Counted from the stretch's first letter, positions 49,401-58,168 are shown. The stretch: DNA of 64,000 bases from Acinetobacter sp. XS-4 (GCF_023920705.1 NZ_CP094657.1:3968001-4032000), one strand, 5' to 3'. The notes: a model not told the origin generated them from the sequence alone. Program-made: numbers and translations.

Positions 49401-50065
49401 GAGGTGATATAAGGATGTCCTTTAGGGGCAAGCGCGTCTGGATCAATAATAATTTTTACGCCAGATGCAAGATACGCCAACGCAATGGTCAAGAGCATGA
49501 CCACTGTCAGCACAATACGGCGATGTCTGAGAATCCAACGCGAGTATTGTTCCATCACCTGATGAGTCTTACGAAGTGGTTTAGTGGTCTCATGCGTTTG
49601 CTTACTATCGTTACCAGCCGACTCATAGGCTTCGCCCTTCTGAGCCAATGCTTCAAGATTAGCAACATCTTTTTTAAACTGAGCAAGAACCATCTTTTTC
49701 AGCAGTGCTGGAGGCAATACACCAAAAAAGCTGCCTGGTTCAGCCTCAAACACCCACTCAATCCATGTACCTTCAGGATGTGGTTTGAAGCGATAAGTAC
49801 CTGTGTAGAGGAAAGGTCCTTCCACGACTTTGAACGCATATAATTCGTTCGGTACTAGATGTGTGATTTCACCTTTAAAGGACATCTCACGTCCAATAAA
49901 GCTAAAACCGATTTCATACTTGCTGCCCACACGCGGAGTATTGTCTAGCAGTTCAGAATGCTTACAGGACAATTGCCAGCCTGCATCATTGGCTGGGTTT
50001 GCAAGGTAGTTGAAAACCTTGTCAATCTCGGCCGGCATGAGGAAAGCATGTTCTATGGTCACCAT
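46415..50065 (-). CDS. SRPBCC - RND (MMPL-type) transporter - LolA-like fusion protein
   Basis: This 1216-residue protein has three parts. Residues 1-145 look like an SRPBCC/polyketide-cyclase fold facing the cytoplasm (ideal for a hydrophobic ligand). Residues about 175-945 form an RND exporter of the MMPL/HAE3 type with two sets of membrane helices (e.g. ILILAIAAGHAVQLLKRYYED and AMAVGIGADYAIYFLYRLRE). Residues 977-1216 look like an outer-membrane lipoprotein-sorting (LolA-like) domain. Between the last two lies a signal-peptide-like stretch (about 948-976) ending SHA before DEVQ. The gene lies 24 bp after the synthetase gene. It probably exports the lipopeptide; it corresponds from memory to A1S_0116. 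Confidence 0.9.
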   Translation of the reverse strand: MVTIEHAFLMPAEIDKVFNYLANPANDAGWQLSCKHSELLDNTPRVGSKYEIGFSFIGREMSFKGEITHLVPNELYAFKVVEGPFLYTGTYRFKPHPEGTWIEWVFEAEPGSFFGVLPPALLKKMVLAQFKKDVANLEALAQKGEAYESAGNDSKQTHETTKPLRKTHQVMEQYSRWILRHRRIVLTVVMLLTIALAYLASGVKIIIDPDALAPKGHPYITSTKLIEKKFGSKYMVVIGITPKQGDIYQPQVLEKVKRITEEVDNAPGVVRSTLMSLAARQAKGITANSDGFDAKKLLPNSSVTESDVDQLKKLLALNPIYMNSVVSKDQKTAAILLELEESPEGFQKMMGPINKIVAAEQSKDMTISVGGNPVYLDKAEDYSKRINILFPIAILVIGLLHFEAFRSKQGLILPLVTALLAVAWGMGMMGLFKQPMDIFNSPTPILILAIAAGHAVQLLKRYYEDFDRLIAQGMEPKAANSEAVVQSMVRVGPVMILAGGIAAAGFFSLLTFNIPTIRSFGIFTGIGIISTLIIEMTFIPVLRSMLPPPSVTKVARKGLPIWDWIPKRIGDVILSVRPRMMLMTVIAVLGVFLALGTSRIVVDNDSRNFFSRDLPMQQDDRFLNQSLGGTNSLYIMVDTKVRDGIENPEILKAIDNTEKFANSIPEVGKTISIVDYIKRMNQAMNADQPQAFQVPATKDIVAQYLLLYSMSGEPTDFESYIDTTQRYAKITILLKTGSNHRIKEILESLKTYMAGQLGDKAVVSFGGDVTQTIALTETMVHGKLMNILQISFAVFFISALVFRSFSAGLIVLTPLLFSILAIFGVMGWLDIPLNIPNSLISAMAVGIGADYAIYFLYRLREILSEEGGDIKDAIRKTLSTAGKASLFVATAVAGGYGVLSLSQGFHVHQWLAMFIVIAMLFSVFATLIMVPTMILMLKPRFIFPSNKKNITVAQTVVTSLLLGTALTMSMPKTSHADEVQDIVNRSDDASKFLSSSASAKFVLTSKSGEQRVRLTKNMTKLAGNTQNNMRLTEFISPADVQGTTTLLIENSKGSDSMFVYLPALKKVRRLASANKGDAFIGTDFSYGDVLGYKLSDWKYTKLADGKFNGKDCYTIEATPINNTVKSDFGYSKRRMCILKDNFVTATIDIWDTAGKPLKHIEFTDIRPYGKVKPRWQAMKSMAKNLQTQHMTQVIVSDFVAEKTLSDKIFSPQSLEK

Positions 50066-50089
50066 AGTGGTTCTACCTTCTTGTATTTT

Positions 50090-53000
50090 TTATGCAGGGA
50101 TTGGATACATCTGATCAATCGTCTGGGCAACAGCCACGACGTTCTCAGCGTACATAATCGATGAATGATCACCAGGCAGATCCACCTGTGTAAACGTGTC
50201 TTTAACCAGTTGGTCCCAGCCTAAACTTTCGCCAAAATCTTCCAGCTCATCTTTAGCCTTAACCAAGAGGATCGGAAAATCTTCAGGTTCTGGGAAATAG
50301 GTCTGGAGTGCGATGCCATTCGCTAAATAGGTATCAAAGTAAAGTCGAAAATCTGATGGATCAGCATCTAGAGGTAAGACATTAATGGCCTTGGCTTCTT
50401 TAAGTACATGATCAAACATGTGATCTGGACTCAATTCACGCAAGTATTGCGCTGGGATCGTCAGCTTTTTGCCATAAGGCGCAGCCAAATCGCGGGCAAA
50501 CCAAGATAAAAGCATCGCATCGTCGGCATCTTCAGGCACATTTTCTGTAATCGGCGCTCGGGTATCGATCATGACAATACCTGTGACCTGCTGCCCCATT
50601 TGACGCAACTGATGACTGATCTCGTATGCAATCGCACCACCAAAGCACCAGCCACCAAGAAAATAAGGTCCCTCAGGCTGAGTCTTTTGCATTTCAGCAA
50701 TATAGAGTGTTGCCATGTCTTCAATCGCAACTTCAGCAGCATCTGCTTCAATCAGGCCCGGAGACTGAATAGCACGCAAGGTGCGGCTCGGATTGAGATG
50801 GCGCGAAAGCTCCATATAACAGAAGGTGCTACCACCAATTGGATGGAACAACCACAGTGGTTGCTCGTAAGTTCCACGGCGCAGTTCAATTACAATAGAA
50901 GGCTTAATTTCTTTATTTTCACGAATGATCTCACCCAAACTCTCCACAGTGGAATATTGGGCCAGCAAAGCAACTGATAGTTCGGTGCCAAATGCTTTTT
51001 TAAGGTGATTAACAAGCTTCACAGCAAGTAACGAATGTCCACCCAAATCAAAGAAGTCATCATGTATACCAACCCGGTTAACCGACAAAATCTGCTCAAA
51101 GGTAGTACAGAGTTCAATTTCAATCGGATCACGTGGTGCAACATAATCGTTACTTTGTTCAAACACAGGCTCAGGAAACGCTTTACGATCCAACTTATTG
51201 TTGGCTGTCATTGGAAATTCATCCAACGTCATAAACGTATTTGGTACCATGTAAGCTGGTAGATGGATTTGCATCGTCTTTTTCAAACTAGCAATATCAA
51301 TCTCATGTCCAGTTAAATAAGCCACCAGTTTCTGGTCGTTGCTGGCTGTCGTCTTAACCAGTACGACTGCATCTGTAATACTGTCGATCTGTTTAATAAC
51401 ATTCTCGATTTCGCCTAGTTCAATACGGAATCCACGAATCTTGACTTGGAAATCTAGACGTCCATGATGAGTCAAACTTCCATCCGTACGCAGACAGACT
51501 TTATCTCCGGTACGATAGAGTCGACCAGCATTTGGTAGAGATGGCAAAGTTCTAAATTGCGCATCTGTCAGTTCAGGTCGATGCCAGTAATCAACTGCTA
51601 GACCATCACCCCCAATCCAAAGCTCTCCCATGACGCCCGGTGGGACTAAACGTTGCTGTTCATCAAGGACATAAAGCTGGGTGTTCGCTAGTGGTTCGCC
51701 TAAATCAATACACTTTGCATCGGTGATACGAGCTGCACTAGACCACACTGTAGTTTCGGTCGGTCCATAGACATTCCAAAGACAGCCGACTTTACCCAGC
51801 AGTTTTTCTGCAAGAATAGTATCTAGCGCTTCGCCGCCACAGAGTGCTGTCAACCCTGCATTGCCGCTCCATTCACTGTCTAAGAGCATTTTCCAAGAAG
51901 CCGGTGTTGCCTGCAAAACATTGATCGACTTAACATTTAGATAATCCACCAATTGATTGCCATCTTGTGATACCTCACGTGGGCACACATGCACTACACC
52001 GCCGTACATCAGCGGAATCAGTAGCTCAAGAATTGAAATATCAAACGCATAAGTGGTGATTGCTAACAACTGAGTTTCAGAAGTTACTTGCAATCTATCA
52101 TTCATGGACAACAAGAAATTGATGATTGAAGGATGCCCAATACGTACGCCTTTAGGCTTACCTGTCGAGCCAGAGGTGTACATCACATAAGCAGTCTCAC
52201 CAAAGGCCAGCGTCTCACGCACTTGCTCTAGCGACACAACACCAGCTTGATTGATATCTAAACGCAGCACAGAAACGTTAAGAGCATCCATCAACTCTGT
52301 TTGAGCCAAGATGACTTTAGGTTCAGCATCTTCGATGATGTTGTGTAAACGTTCACTTGGGAAATTAGGATCTAGCGGCACATAAGCTGCTCCTGTCGCC
52401 CAGATCCCGAGGATTGCTGCTGGCAATAAAGCTGTACGATCTAACATCAGACCTACACGATCGCCACGGGTAACGCCATGCGCACGTAAATAGTCAGCAA
52501 TACCAGCGATATGTTGACCTAACTCACGATAGCTAACCGCATGACCCTTTGAGGTCAAAGCATGATTGTCACCACGCTCATCAATCTGCTTTAGAATCAT
52601 TCCAAGTAGATCATGTTGAGGATAATCAGTAGCCTGCCCACGTAGGGTCTCAAACTGGATGCAATCCACATAATCAGGCGCAATATCTAACTCAACGATC
52701 TTACGTTCAGGATGAGCCACCATCTCTGATAGTACAGCTTGCAGCAGTTGCACCATATTCTCGGCAGACTGTGCAGAAAATAACTCAGAGTTATATTTCA
52801 ATACACCAACCAGTTCGCCTTGATAATCACCGCCCATTTCCAGCGTAAGATCTAATTGACCTTCTTGCTGGCGAACTGGGAAACTTCCTAACGTCAAATC
52901 TTGACCAACCAAGGTCGCTGGGGTCTGGATTGGCAGGAGTAGTTCTTTAAACTCATCCATACCACCTAGACGTTCCCAGAACATTCCCACCTGAGCTAAT

Positions 53001-54049
53001 GGGTTAATACTACCATCACGCTTTGGTGAAACAGCTTCAACCACTCTGGAAAAGGCAACTTTTTGATGCTTGAGGCTCTGTCTTAATTGTTCCTGCACCT
53101 GCTGTGTAAATTGACGCAAAGTCTGATCAGCATCGATGTCCATGTGAATAGCAATCGTATTGACAAACTGCCCCAGCGCATTGCGCAACGAGCGTTCAAG
53201 TCGACCAGCTACAGGTGTAGCAATAACGAGTTCATTTTCATTCGATAGCTTATGTAGCAGGATATAGAAGCCAGATAGTACGAGTCCAAACAGCGTGATC
53301 TCATAATCTTTCGCTAAGTTCACAAGACCAGACGACACTGATTCAGGCACACGGAACACCAGTGAGCTACCTTTGTGTTGCTGCACAGCCGGCCGAGGAT
53401 AATCAAGCGGAATGCTATGCACGTGTGGTGCATGCTGCAATGCATTTTTCCAGAAAATTAGACTCTCATCAGCATCGTCAATCGCAGTACTCTGCTGCTT
53501 ATCGGCATACTGTGCGAACTCGATTCCGTTCACTACGTCTGACTCTGTAACTAGTCCAAAACGTTTGCCAACATCACGCAGTAAGAGACCAATCGACCAG
53601 AAATCCATGAGGGCATGATGAATCACGACTGCAATCACATAGTGATTTTCACCACGTTCATAACAATGAATACGCCACAGCGGTGGTTGAGTCAGGTCAA
53701 ATGGCTGTTTAGTATCCTGCTCGACCAATTGCGTCAAATCAGATGCATCGACATGGCGAGCATCAGAGAAGACGATATTAGGATAGATTCGATCCCAGAT
53801 GAGTTGCTCAATACCTTGATCATTGGCAGGCATACTGACACGCAACAGCGGATAATCATGCATTACCGCCTCTAGAATCTCCATTGGCTTGTTGCCTAAT
53901 GGCTGGTTGACCTTCACATCAAAGGCCACCACCATATTGTAGGCACTGCAAGTTGACTCAAGCCGCTGGATATACCAGATGCCGAGCTGTTCTGCAGAAA
54001 TCGCATGGCGCGATAAAATTGCAGGTTCCAGTCGTACAAGGTTATTCAC
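50090..54049 (-). CDS. Non-ribosomal peptide synthetase, C-A-PCP-TE
   Basis: This 1319-residue single-module synthetase has a condensation domain (about 15-450, HHALMD at 144-149), an adenylation domain (about 480-960, YTSGSTGKPKG at 624-634, A10 Lys952), a carrier domain (Ser1006 in GGHSLL) and a thioesterase (about 1065-1319). The specificity residues, aligned by eye to GrsA, read D670 I671 L674 Q713 L736 G738 V760 V768 W769 K952, that is DILQLGVVWK, close to known glycine codes. The thioesterase nucleophile position is Cys1135 in GGWCFGG. The condensation domain likely joins an acyl chain from the free carrier to glycine. It overlaps the carrier gene by 4 nt and corresponds from memory to A1S_0115. 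Confidence 0.96.
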   Translation of the reverse strand: MNNLVRLEPAILSRHAISAEQLGIWYIQRLESTCSAYNMVVAFDVKVNQPLGNKPMEILEAVMHDYPLLRVSMPANDQGIEQLIWDRIYPNIVFSDARHVDASDLTQLVEQDTKQPFDLTQPPLWRIHCYERGENHYVIAVVIHHALMDFWSIGLLLRDVGKRFGLVTESDVVNGIEFAQYADKQQSTAIDDADESLIFWKNALQHAPHVHSIPLDYPRPAVQQHKGSSLVFRVPESVSSGLVNLAKDYEITLFGLVLSGFYILLHKLSNENELVIATPVAGRLERSLRNALGQFVNTIAIHMDIDADQTLRQFTQQVQEQLRQSLKHQKVAFSRVVEAVSPKRDGSINPLAQVGMFWERLGGMDEFKELLLPIQTPATLVGQDLTLGSFPVRQQEGQLDLTLEMGGDYQGELVGVLKYNSELFSAQSAENMVQLLQAVLSEMVAHPERKIVELDIAPDYVDCIQFETLRGQATDYPQHDLLGMILKQIDERGDNHALTSKGHAVSYRELGQHIAGIADYLRAHGVTRGDRVGLMLDRTALLPAAILGIWATGAAYVPLDPNFPSERLHNIIEDAEPKVILAQTELMDALNVSVLRLDINQAGVVSLEQVRETLAFGETAYVMYTSGSTGKPKGVRIGHPSIINFLLSMNDRLQVTSETQLLAITTYAFDISILELLIPLMYGGVVHVCPREVSQDGNQLVDYLNVKSINVLQATPASWKMLLDSEWSGNAGLTALCGGEALDTILAEKLLGKVGCLWNVYGPTETTVWSSAARITDAKCIDLGEPLANTQLYVLDEQQRLVPPGVMGELWIGGDGLAVDYWHRPELTDAQFRTLPSLPNAGRLYRTGDKVCLRTDGSLTHHGRLDFQVKIRGFRIELGEIENVIKQIDSITDAVVLVKTTASNDQKLVAYLTGHEIDIASLKKTMQIHLPAYMVPNTFMTLDEFPMTANNKLDRKAFPEPVFEQSNDYVAPRDPIEIELCTTFEQILSVNRVGIHDDFFDLGGHSLLAVKLVNHLKKAFGTELSVALLAQYSTVESLGEIIRENKEIKPSIVIELRRGTYEQPLWLFHPIGGSTFCYMELSRHLNPSRTLRAIQSPGLIEADAAEVAIEDMATLYIAEMQKTQPEGPYFLGGWCFGGAIAYEISHQLRQMGQQVTGIVMIDTRAPITENVPEDADDAMLLSWFARDLAAPYGKKLTIPAQYLRELSPDHMFDHVLKEAKAINVLPLDADPSDFRLYFDTYLANGIALQTYFPEPEDFPILLVKAKDELEDFGESLGWDQLVKDTFTQVDLPGDHSSIMYAENVVAVAQTIDQMYPIPA

Positions 54050-54306
54050 GAAGCAACTCCCTGCTGCAACTTAGAAACAATATATTCAGCCAACGCATTA
54101 ATGGTCGGGTAATCCCATAGTAGTGTCGGCTCAAGTTCCAGTTGTGTTAGATCTTCCAGATCCCCTGACACCGACAAAGCGACGATAGAATCAAGACCGT
54201 AACTAGTAAATTTTTGCTGCGGATCAAGAGCCTCTGGTTCGACACGCATTTCTTTGGCTACTAGCGTACGAATGATTTCGCTCCAGTAAGCTTTATCTTT
54301 ATTCAT
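54046..54306 (-). CDS. Free-standing acyl/peptidyl carrier protein
   Basis: This 86-residue carrier protein has the phosphopantetheine serine at position 40 in YGLDSIVAL, and a small four-helix carrier fold. It overlaps the dehydrogenase gene (4 nt) and the synthetase gene (4 nt), so its dose is coupled to both. It most likely receives the acyl chain from the fatty acyl-AMP ligase and presents it to the dehydrogenase and the condensation domain. It corresponds from memory to A1S_0114, reported in A. baumannii to affect the interaction with host cells. Confidence 0.93.
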   Translation of the reverse strand: MNKDKAYWSEIIRTLVAKEMRVEPEALDPQQKFTSYGLDSIVALSVSGDLEDLTQLELEPTLLWDYPTINALAEYIVSKLQQGVAS

Positions 54307-56096
54307 GGGTTAATATCCTCTTTAACTGGTTGGGCATCACGCGGTGCCAGTGCAAAATCGATGACAGATAACATATGGTTGTTTGAAATTCGGTCTAGCA
54401 GATCTGCCAATGTGCTTTCACGCAGTGATGTCATTGGAGGGATCGTCTGCCCTTCAGCAGCATTTAGGAAAATGATCAGCCATGCACCATCCTGCAAAGC
54501 TGGTCTTAAGCCATGACGGTTAAAGATCCAGAAACCCAACACAGCAATACGAGAAAATAGCTCGGCATAATCGCGGGCCAGACTGAAACGCAAAGTTTCA
54601 AACTCTTTAGCCGCTTCTGAATTTGAGAAATAATCCTGAATTTTTTGATCTAGCGTGCGCTGCTCGATAAGAAGCTGATCAGCACGCTCACGTAGCGAGG
54701 ACAGGATCTCAGTAGTCAATCCCTCTGTAACGTCCGCATCGTTGAGCATCTCGATGATCGTTCCCAATGACTCCATCACCAAGTCACCATCGCGGTTGAA
54801 AATCTCAAGCTCACGAAAATCAATAGCGTCCGTCTTCACCTGTAAGTCATATAACTGGCGATAGCGTGATTTAGCTTCAGCTTGGTCGAGATGGTTGGCT
54901 TTTTTACTACGCCCTTTATTGGCAGATTTGAGTTGAAAACTCAGGCTGTCTAGACAGACGGTGCTACTACCGTCAAACACACTAACAATCAGATGATCTC
55001 TGAAGGCTTTCTGGTACATTCCATCAGCATATGCATTTCTTAAGAAAAAACGTGACCCAAGTACCGAGGAAGTGATCTTAGCCAATGACTCGACATACTC
55101 AGGCACCAGTACCTTGATGATCGGTGACCATGTACTGAATTGATTAATACAGACATGTAGCCCGCGCGCGCCAACGAGTGATAATACCTCAGCTGCTAAC
55201 AGATAAGCATAAGCAGTAGCGAGTTGCTCACGTACGAGCGGAATGCTAATGACTTTTTTGTTATACAACTCGCGTTCGATAGCAAACTCGGTCGCGATGC
55301 GCAGCATCGTATCACCAGCACCCAGAGAGAAGCTGCTGCAATATGCACGCGTCACTTGTAGCGTCTTGAGTCCAAGCTCCAACCCCTGACCTTCTTCACC
55401 GATCAGAGCATCTTTGTGAATTTCAGCATTGTTAAAGCCAATACCGCTAATATCTAGCCCACGCATACCCACTGTTGGCAGACGGTTCAGGCTATAAGTT
55501 TCCTTAGAAACCATATGGCGTTTATCAAGCCAGAATGCACTCAGGCTACGTGGACCACGGTCATCCGACGTTTTAGCAATCAGACTTAAAGAGTCACCTA
55601 GAGTCGCGCGATTGATTGACCATTTTTCGCCATTTAAGACGTACTTGCTTTCAGTAGCTTGTGCAGTTACTTCACTAGATAAAAGGTCAGCTCCATGCGC
55701 TTTTTCACTATAAGCCAGCGCAGGTGCAGCACCACTCAAAATTCGACTAGCAATGTTTTGGCATTGGTTCGCATTACCACCGATCCATACGATCACAGAC
55801 CAAGCATTCGTGCTATAGGTCGAATTGATGGTTAGATCACGTCGCGCCAGCACACGATGCAGATATAGCAACTCTTCACCAATTTCCATGCGACCTCCAA
55901 GCTCTGAAGGTACATAAAAACGGTTCATGCCCACGGCATTCAGAAAATCAACAGCACGCTGAGGGTATTGTTCTTTCTCATCACGCTCAATGGCAGCGGA
56001 CCAAGAAAAATCATTATTGATATCATGTACGGAGCCTAAAATTTGCTCCAGACGAGCAGCAGATTGAAACTGCCGCAAATTAGATGTAAGTGACAT
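54303..56096 (-). CDS. Acyl-CoA dehydrogenase-like flavoenzyme with C-terminal extension
   Basis: This 597-residue protein has the acyl-CoA dehydrogenase core (about 40-390) with the flavin-binding middle domain (SEKAHGADLLSSEVTAQ, NGEKWSINRATLGDSL) and the GSSTVCLDSLSFQL stretch near the end of the core. Length exceeds the usual 380 residues because of a C-terminal helical extension of about 190 residues (about 400-597). In a synthetase operon such enzymes usually put a double bond into the carrier-bound acyl chain. It lies between the ligase and the carrier gene and corresponds from memory to A1S_0113, where mutants are known to lose surface motility. Confidence 0.88.
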   Translation of the reverse strand: MSLTSNLRQFQSAARLEQILGSVHDINNDFSWSAAIERDEKEQYPQRAVDFLNAVGMNRFYVPSELGGRMEIGEELLYLHRVLARRDLTINSTYSTNAWSVIVWIGGNANQCQNIASRILSGAAPALAYSEKAHGADLLSSEVTAQATESKYVLNGEKWSINRATLGDSLSLIAKTSDDRGPRSLSAFWLDKRHMVSKETYSLNRLPTVGMRGLDISGIGFNNAEIHKDALIGEEGQGLELGLKTLQVTRAYCSSFSLGAGDTMLRIATEFAIERELYNKKVISIPLVREQLATAYAYLLAAEVLSLVGARGLHVCINQFSTWSPIIKVLVPEYVESLAKITSSVLGSRFFLRNAYADGMYQKAFRDHLIVSVFDGSSTVCLDSLSFQLKSANKGRSKKANHLDQAEAKSRYRQLYDLQVKTDAIDFRELEIFNRDGDLVMESLGTIIEMLNDADVTEGLTTEILSSLRERADQLLIEQRTLDQKIQDYFSNSEAAKEFETLRFSLARDYAELFSRIAVLGFWIFNRHGLRPALQDGAWLIIFLNAAEGQTIPPMTSLRESTLADLLDRISNNHMLSVIDFALAPRDAQPVKEDINP

Positions 56097-56128
56097 GAGT
56101 TTTTGCTCAAATGATTAAAGGGTAAGGA

Positions 56129-58018
56129 TTAAAACAAAGCACTTTTCAATCGATTAAAAATGAGCGCGCGCACTTCTCTTTCCTTGATCATTGAGTTGAG
56201 TAGATTGGAGCTATAACGAATCAGTTGCCCCCGCTGCTCACGATCACGGATGATTTCTAAGCCGTTCTTGACATAGTTTCGGGCCATCACCGTTCTACGG
56301 TTTGGATGGGTTAAACAGATCAGTTGACCGCGCTCGATCTGCTCTTTAATTTTTCTTCTTCTGATTTTGCCGCTAGTGGTCTTGTTGATCCGACCTTGAT
56401 GCAGCAAATAAACACCTTCTACAGGCAAGCCGATATCAGCCGCCACTTGCTCTTTAACCAGAGTTCTGATGGTTTCAAAATTAAGAGTCTTGTCTATCGA
56501 CTTCTTTTTGATCTCAAGCACAACCGTGACACCGTCAGAATTACCGAAATTCACTGCTGCGACACAACCTTTACGGACAGCAGGATGCGCCACTTCGACA
56601 GAACACTCGATATCTTGCGGGTAATAGTTCTTGCCACGGATGATAATCACATCTTTGAGGCGACCAGTCACATATAGGTCTCCGTTTTTGACAAAGCCCA
56701 TATCACCAGTTCTCAAGTAATGCACTTGACTAGGCTTACCTACTTTATCGAGGATGGTAGCAGCAAAGGTTTCCTGATTGACCTCTGGCTTCTGCCAGTA
56801 ACCCGCAGTAACGCTCTCGCCTGCTAGCCAGATTTCACCGACTTCATCAGCTCCTACCTCTTTGCGGGTATGCGGATTGACAATACGACAATCAATGTGT
56901 GTAGAAATCTTGCCACAGCTCACCACTTGCACGGCGGTTTGATCTTTACTGGTCTGCACCAAATTGGCATTCAACTTTTCACGATCGATTGAAATAGCAT
57001 TGAGAGGCCCAGTCACACCACTGACTAAGAGCGTAACTTCTGCCAAGCCGTAGCACGGCAAGAAAGTATCCAGTCTCAATTTCGACTGAGTATTGAACTT
57101 CTCCATAAAACGCTGCATGACGTTAGCTTTGATCGGCTCAGCACCATTAAACATCACACGTACACGACTCAGATCAAGCGATGCAGCTTCCTCGTTCGAG
57201 ATGCGATGTAGACACAACTCATAGGCAAAGTTTGGTCCACCACTAATCGTGACACCTTTCTCGCTAATGAATTTCAGCCACTTAAGAGGTTTACGGATAA
57301 AATCCAGCGGTGACATTACATAGCAGGTCAGACCCACATACACGGTCTGCAAAACCGAACCGATCAACCCCATGTCATGATAGACAGGTAGCCATGTAAG
57401 ACCGATATCATCAACTTGTGTGCCAAAAGCTTCAGCAATCATGACTTCATTTGCCATGATATTTTTATGGGTGACGATCACACCTTTAGGCCAACCTGTT
57501 GACCCTGAAGTGTATTGAAGAAAGCAGATATCTTCTTCATCAATATGCGGAAAATCCTTTTCCACCAAGTCACGCTGTAATTCCGCATCAACAGCATGCA
57601 ATATTAAATTTTCATTTTGAGCTTTTAATGTAATAAGACCGGATAGCTCAAGAATCTTTTTAGTTGTGAGGACTATCTTTGGCTCACAGTCATTCATAAT
57701 ATTCAAAATATTTGAAAAACCGTTGCGATTAAAAGGCAAGCTGACAGGTACTGCGATAATCTTAGCTTTCAGACAGGCAAAAAACGAAACGATAAAGTCT
57801 AGCCCAGGTTCAAACAACAATACGGCACGATCACCGCTATCGACAAGATTCATTAATATTTGGGCTTGATATTGAACCCGTTCATTCAGATCTGCATACG
57901 TTAGAGATTGAATACCAGCAGATTGGCGTCCCAAATACTCGAAAGCAACCTTAGCTCCATTTGAATTTGCGTGGGATTCCAAAGTTGCAATGATATTATC
58001 CGTACCCATTACAGCCAT
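56129..58018 (-). CDS. Fatty acyl-AMP ligase (FAAL-type)
   Basis: This 629-residue adenylate-forming enzyme activates a fatty acid. The A3-type loop is FLQYTSGSTGWPKGV (about 166-180), followed by LTWLPVYHDMGLIGSV, LDTFLPCYGLAEVTL and LRTGDMGFVKNGDLYVTGRLKDVIIIRGKNYYPQDIE, the last being typical of FAALs such as FadD32. FAALs usually hand the acyl-adenylate to a carrier protein instead of CoA, which fits the free carrier two genes downstream. The ATG at 58018 has a GGAG ribosome site. It is the first gene of the operon, about 150 bp downstream of a lux box. From memory, A1S_0112. Confidence 0.94.
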   Translation of the reverse strand: MAVMGTDNIIATLESHANSNGAKVAFEYLGRQSAGIQSLTYADLNERVQYQAQILMNLVDSGDRAVLLFEPGLDFIVSFFACLKAKIIAVPVSLPFNRNGFSNILNIMNDCEPKIVLTTKKILELSGLITLKAQNENLILHAVDAELQRDLVEKDFPHIDEEDICFLQYTSGSTGWPKGVIVTHKNIMANEVMIAEAFGTQVDDIGLTWLPVYHDMGLIGSVLQTVYVGLTCYVMSPLDFIRKPLKWLKFISEKGVTISGGPNFAYELCLHRISNEEAASLDLSRVRVMFNGAEPIKANVMQRFMEKFNTQSKLRLDTFLPCYGLAEVTLLVSGVTGPLNAISIDREKLNANLVQTSKDQTAVQVVSCGKISTHIDCRIVNPHTRKEVGADEVGEIWLAGESVTAGYWQKPEVNQETFAATILDKVGKPSQVHYLRTGDMGFVKNGDLYVTGRLKDVIIIRGKNYYPQDIECSVEVAHPAVRKGCVAAVNFGNSDGVTVVLEIKKKSIDKTLNFETIRTLVKEQVAADIGLPVEGVYLLHQGRINKTTSGKIRRRKIKEQIERGQLICLTHPNRRTVMARNYVKNGLEIIRDREQRGQLIRYSSNLLNSMIKEREVRALIFNRLKSALF

Positions 58019-58134
58019 AACTTACTCCGATTATTTATAATTCACCCTTAAATTTGCTAATTCAGAAACTACATTTCTAGCTGAGGGCTTTTAATAAAAA
58101 TGAATATAATTTTTTGTTTAAAATATAAATTCAC

Positions 58135-58140
58135 ATTATA
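58135..58140 (-). promoter_or_regulatory. Putative -10 of the biosynthetic operon
   Basis: On the minus strand TATAAT lies 28 nt beyond the lux box edge (58169) and about 115 bp before the ligase start codon. The spacing is somewhat longer than in class II LuxR promoters but close to it. Confidence 0.55.
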
Positions 58141-58168
58141 TTTTATGTGCTAATGTTTTTTATTACAC

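Noticed and set aside
50600..50977. 125-codon open frame antisense inside the synthetase thioesterase region
   Set aside because: It lies entirely over a domain with clear motifs on the minus strand; composition reflects the reverse of that gene.
56324..56677. 117-codon open frame antisense to the fatty acyl-AMP ligase gene
   Set aside because: No start signal or domain; it covers the conserved C-terminal part of a certain gene.
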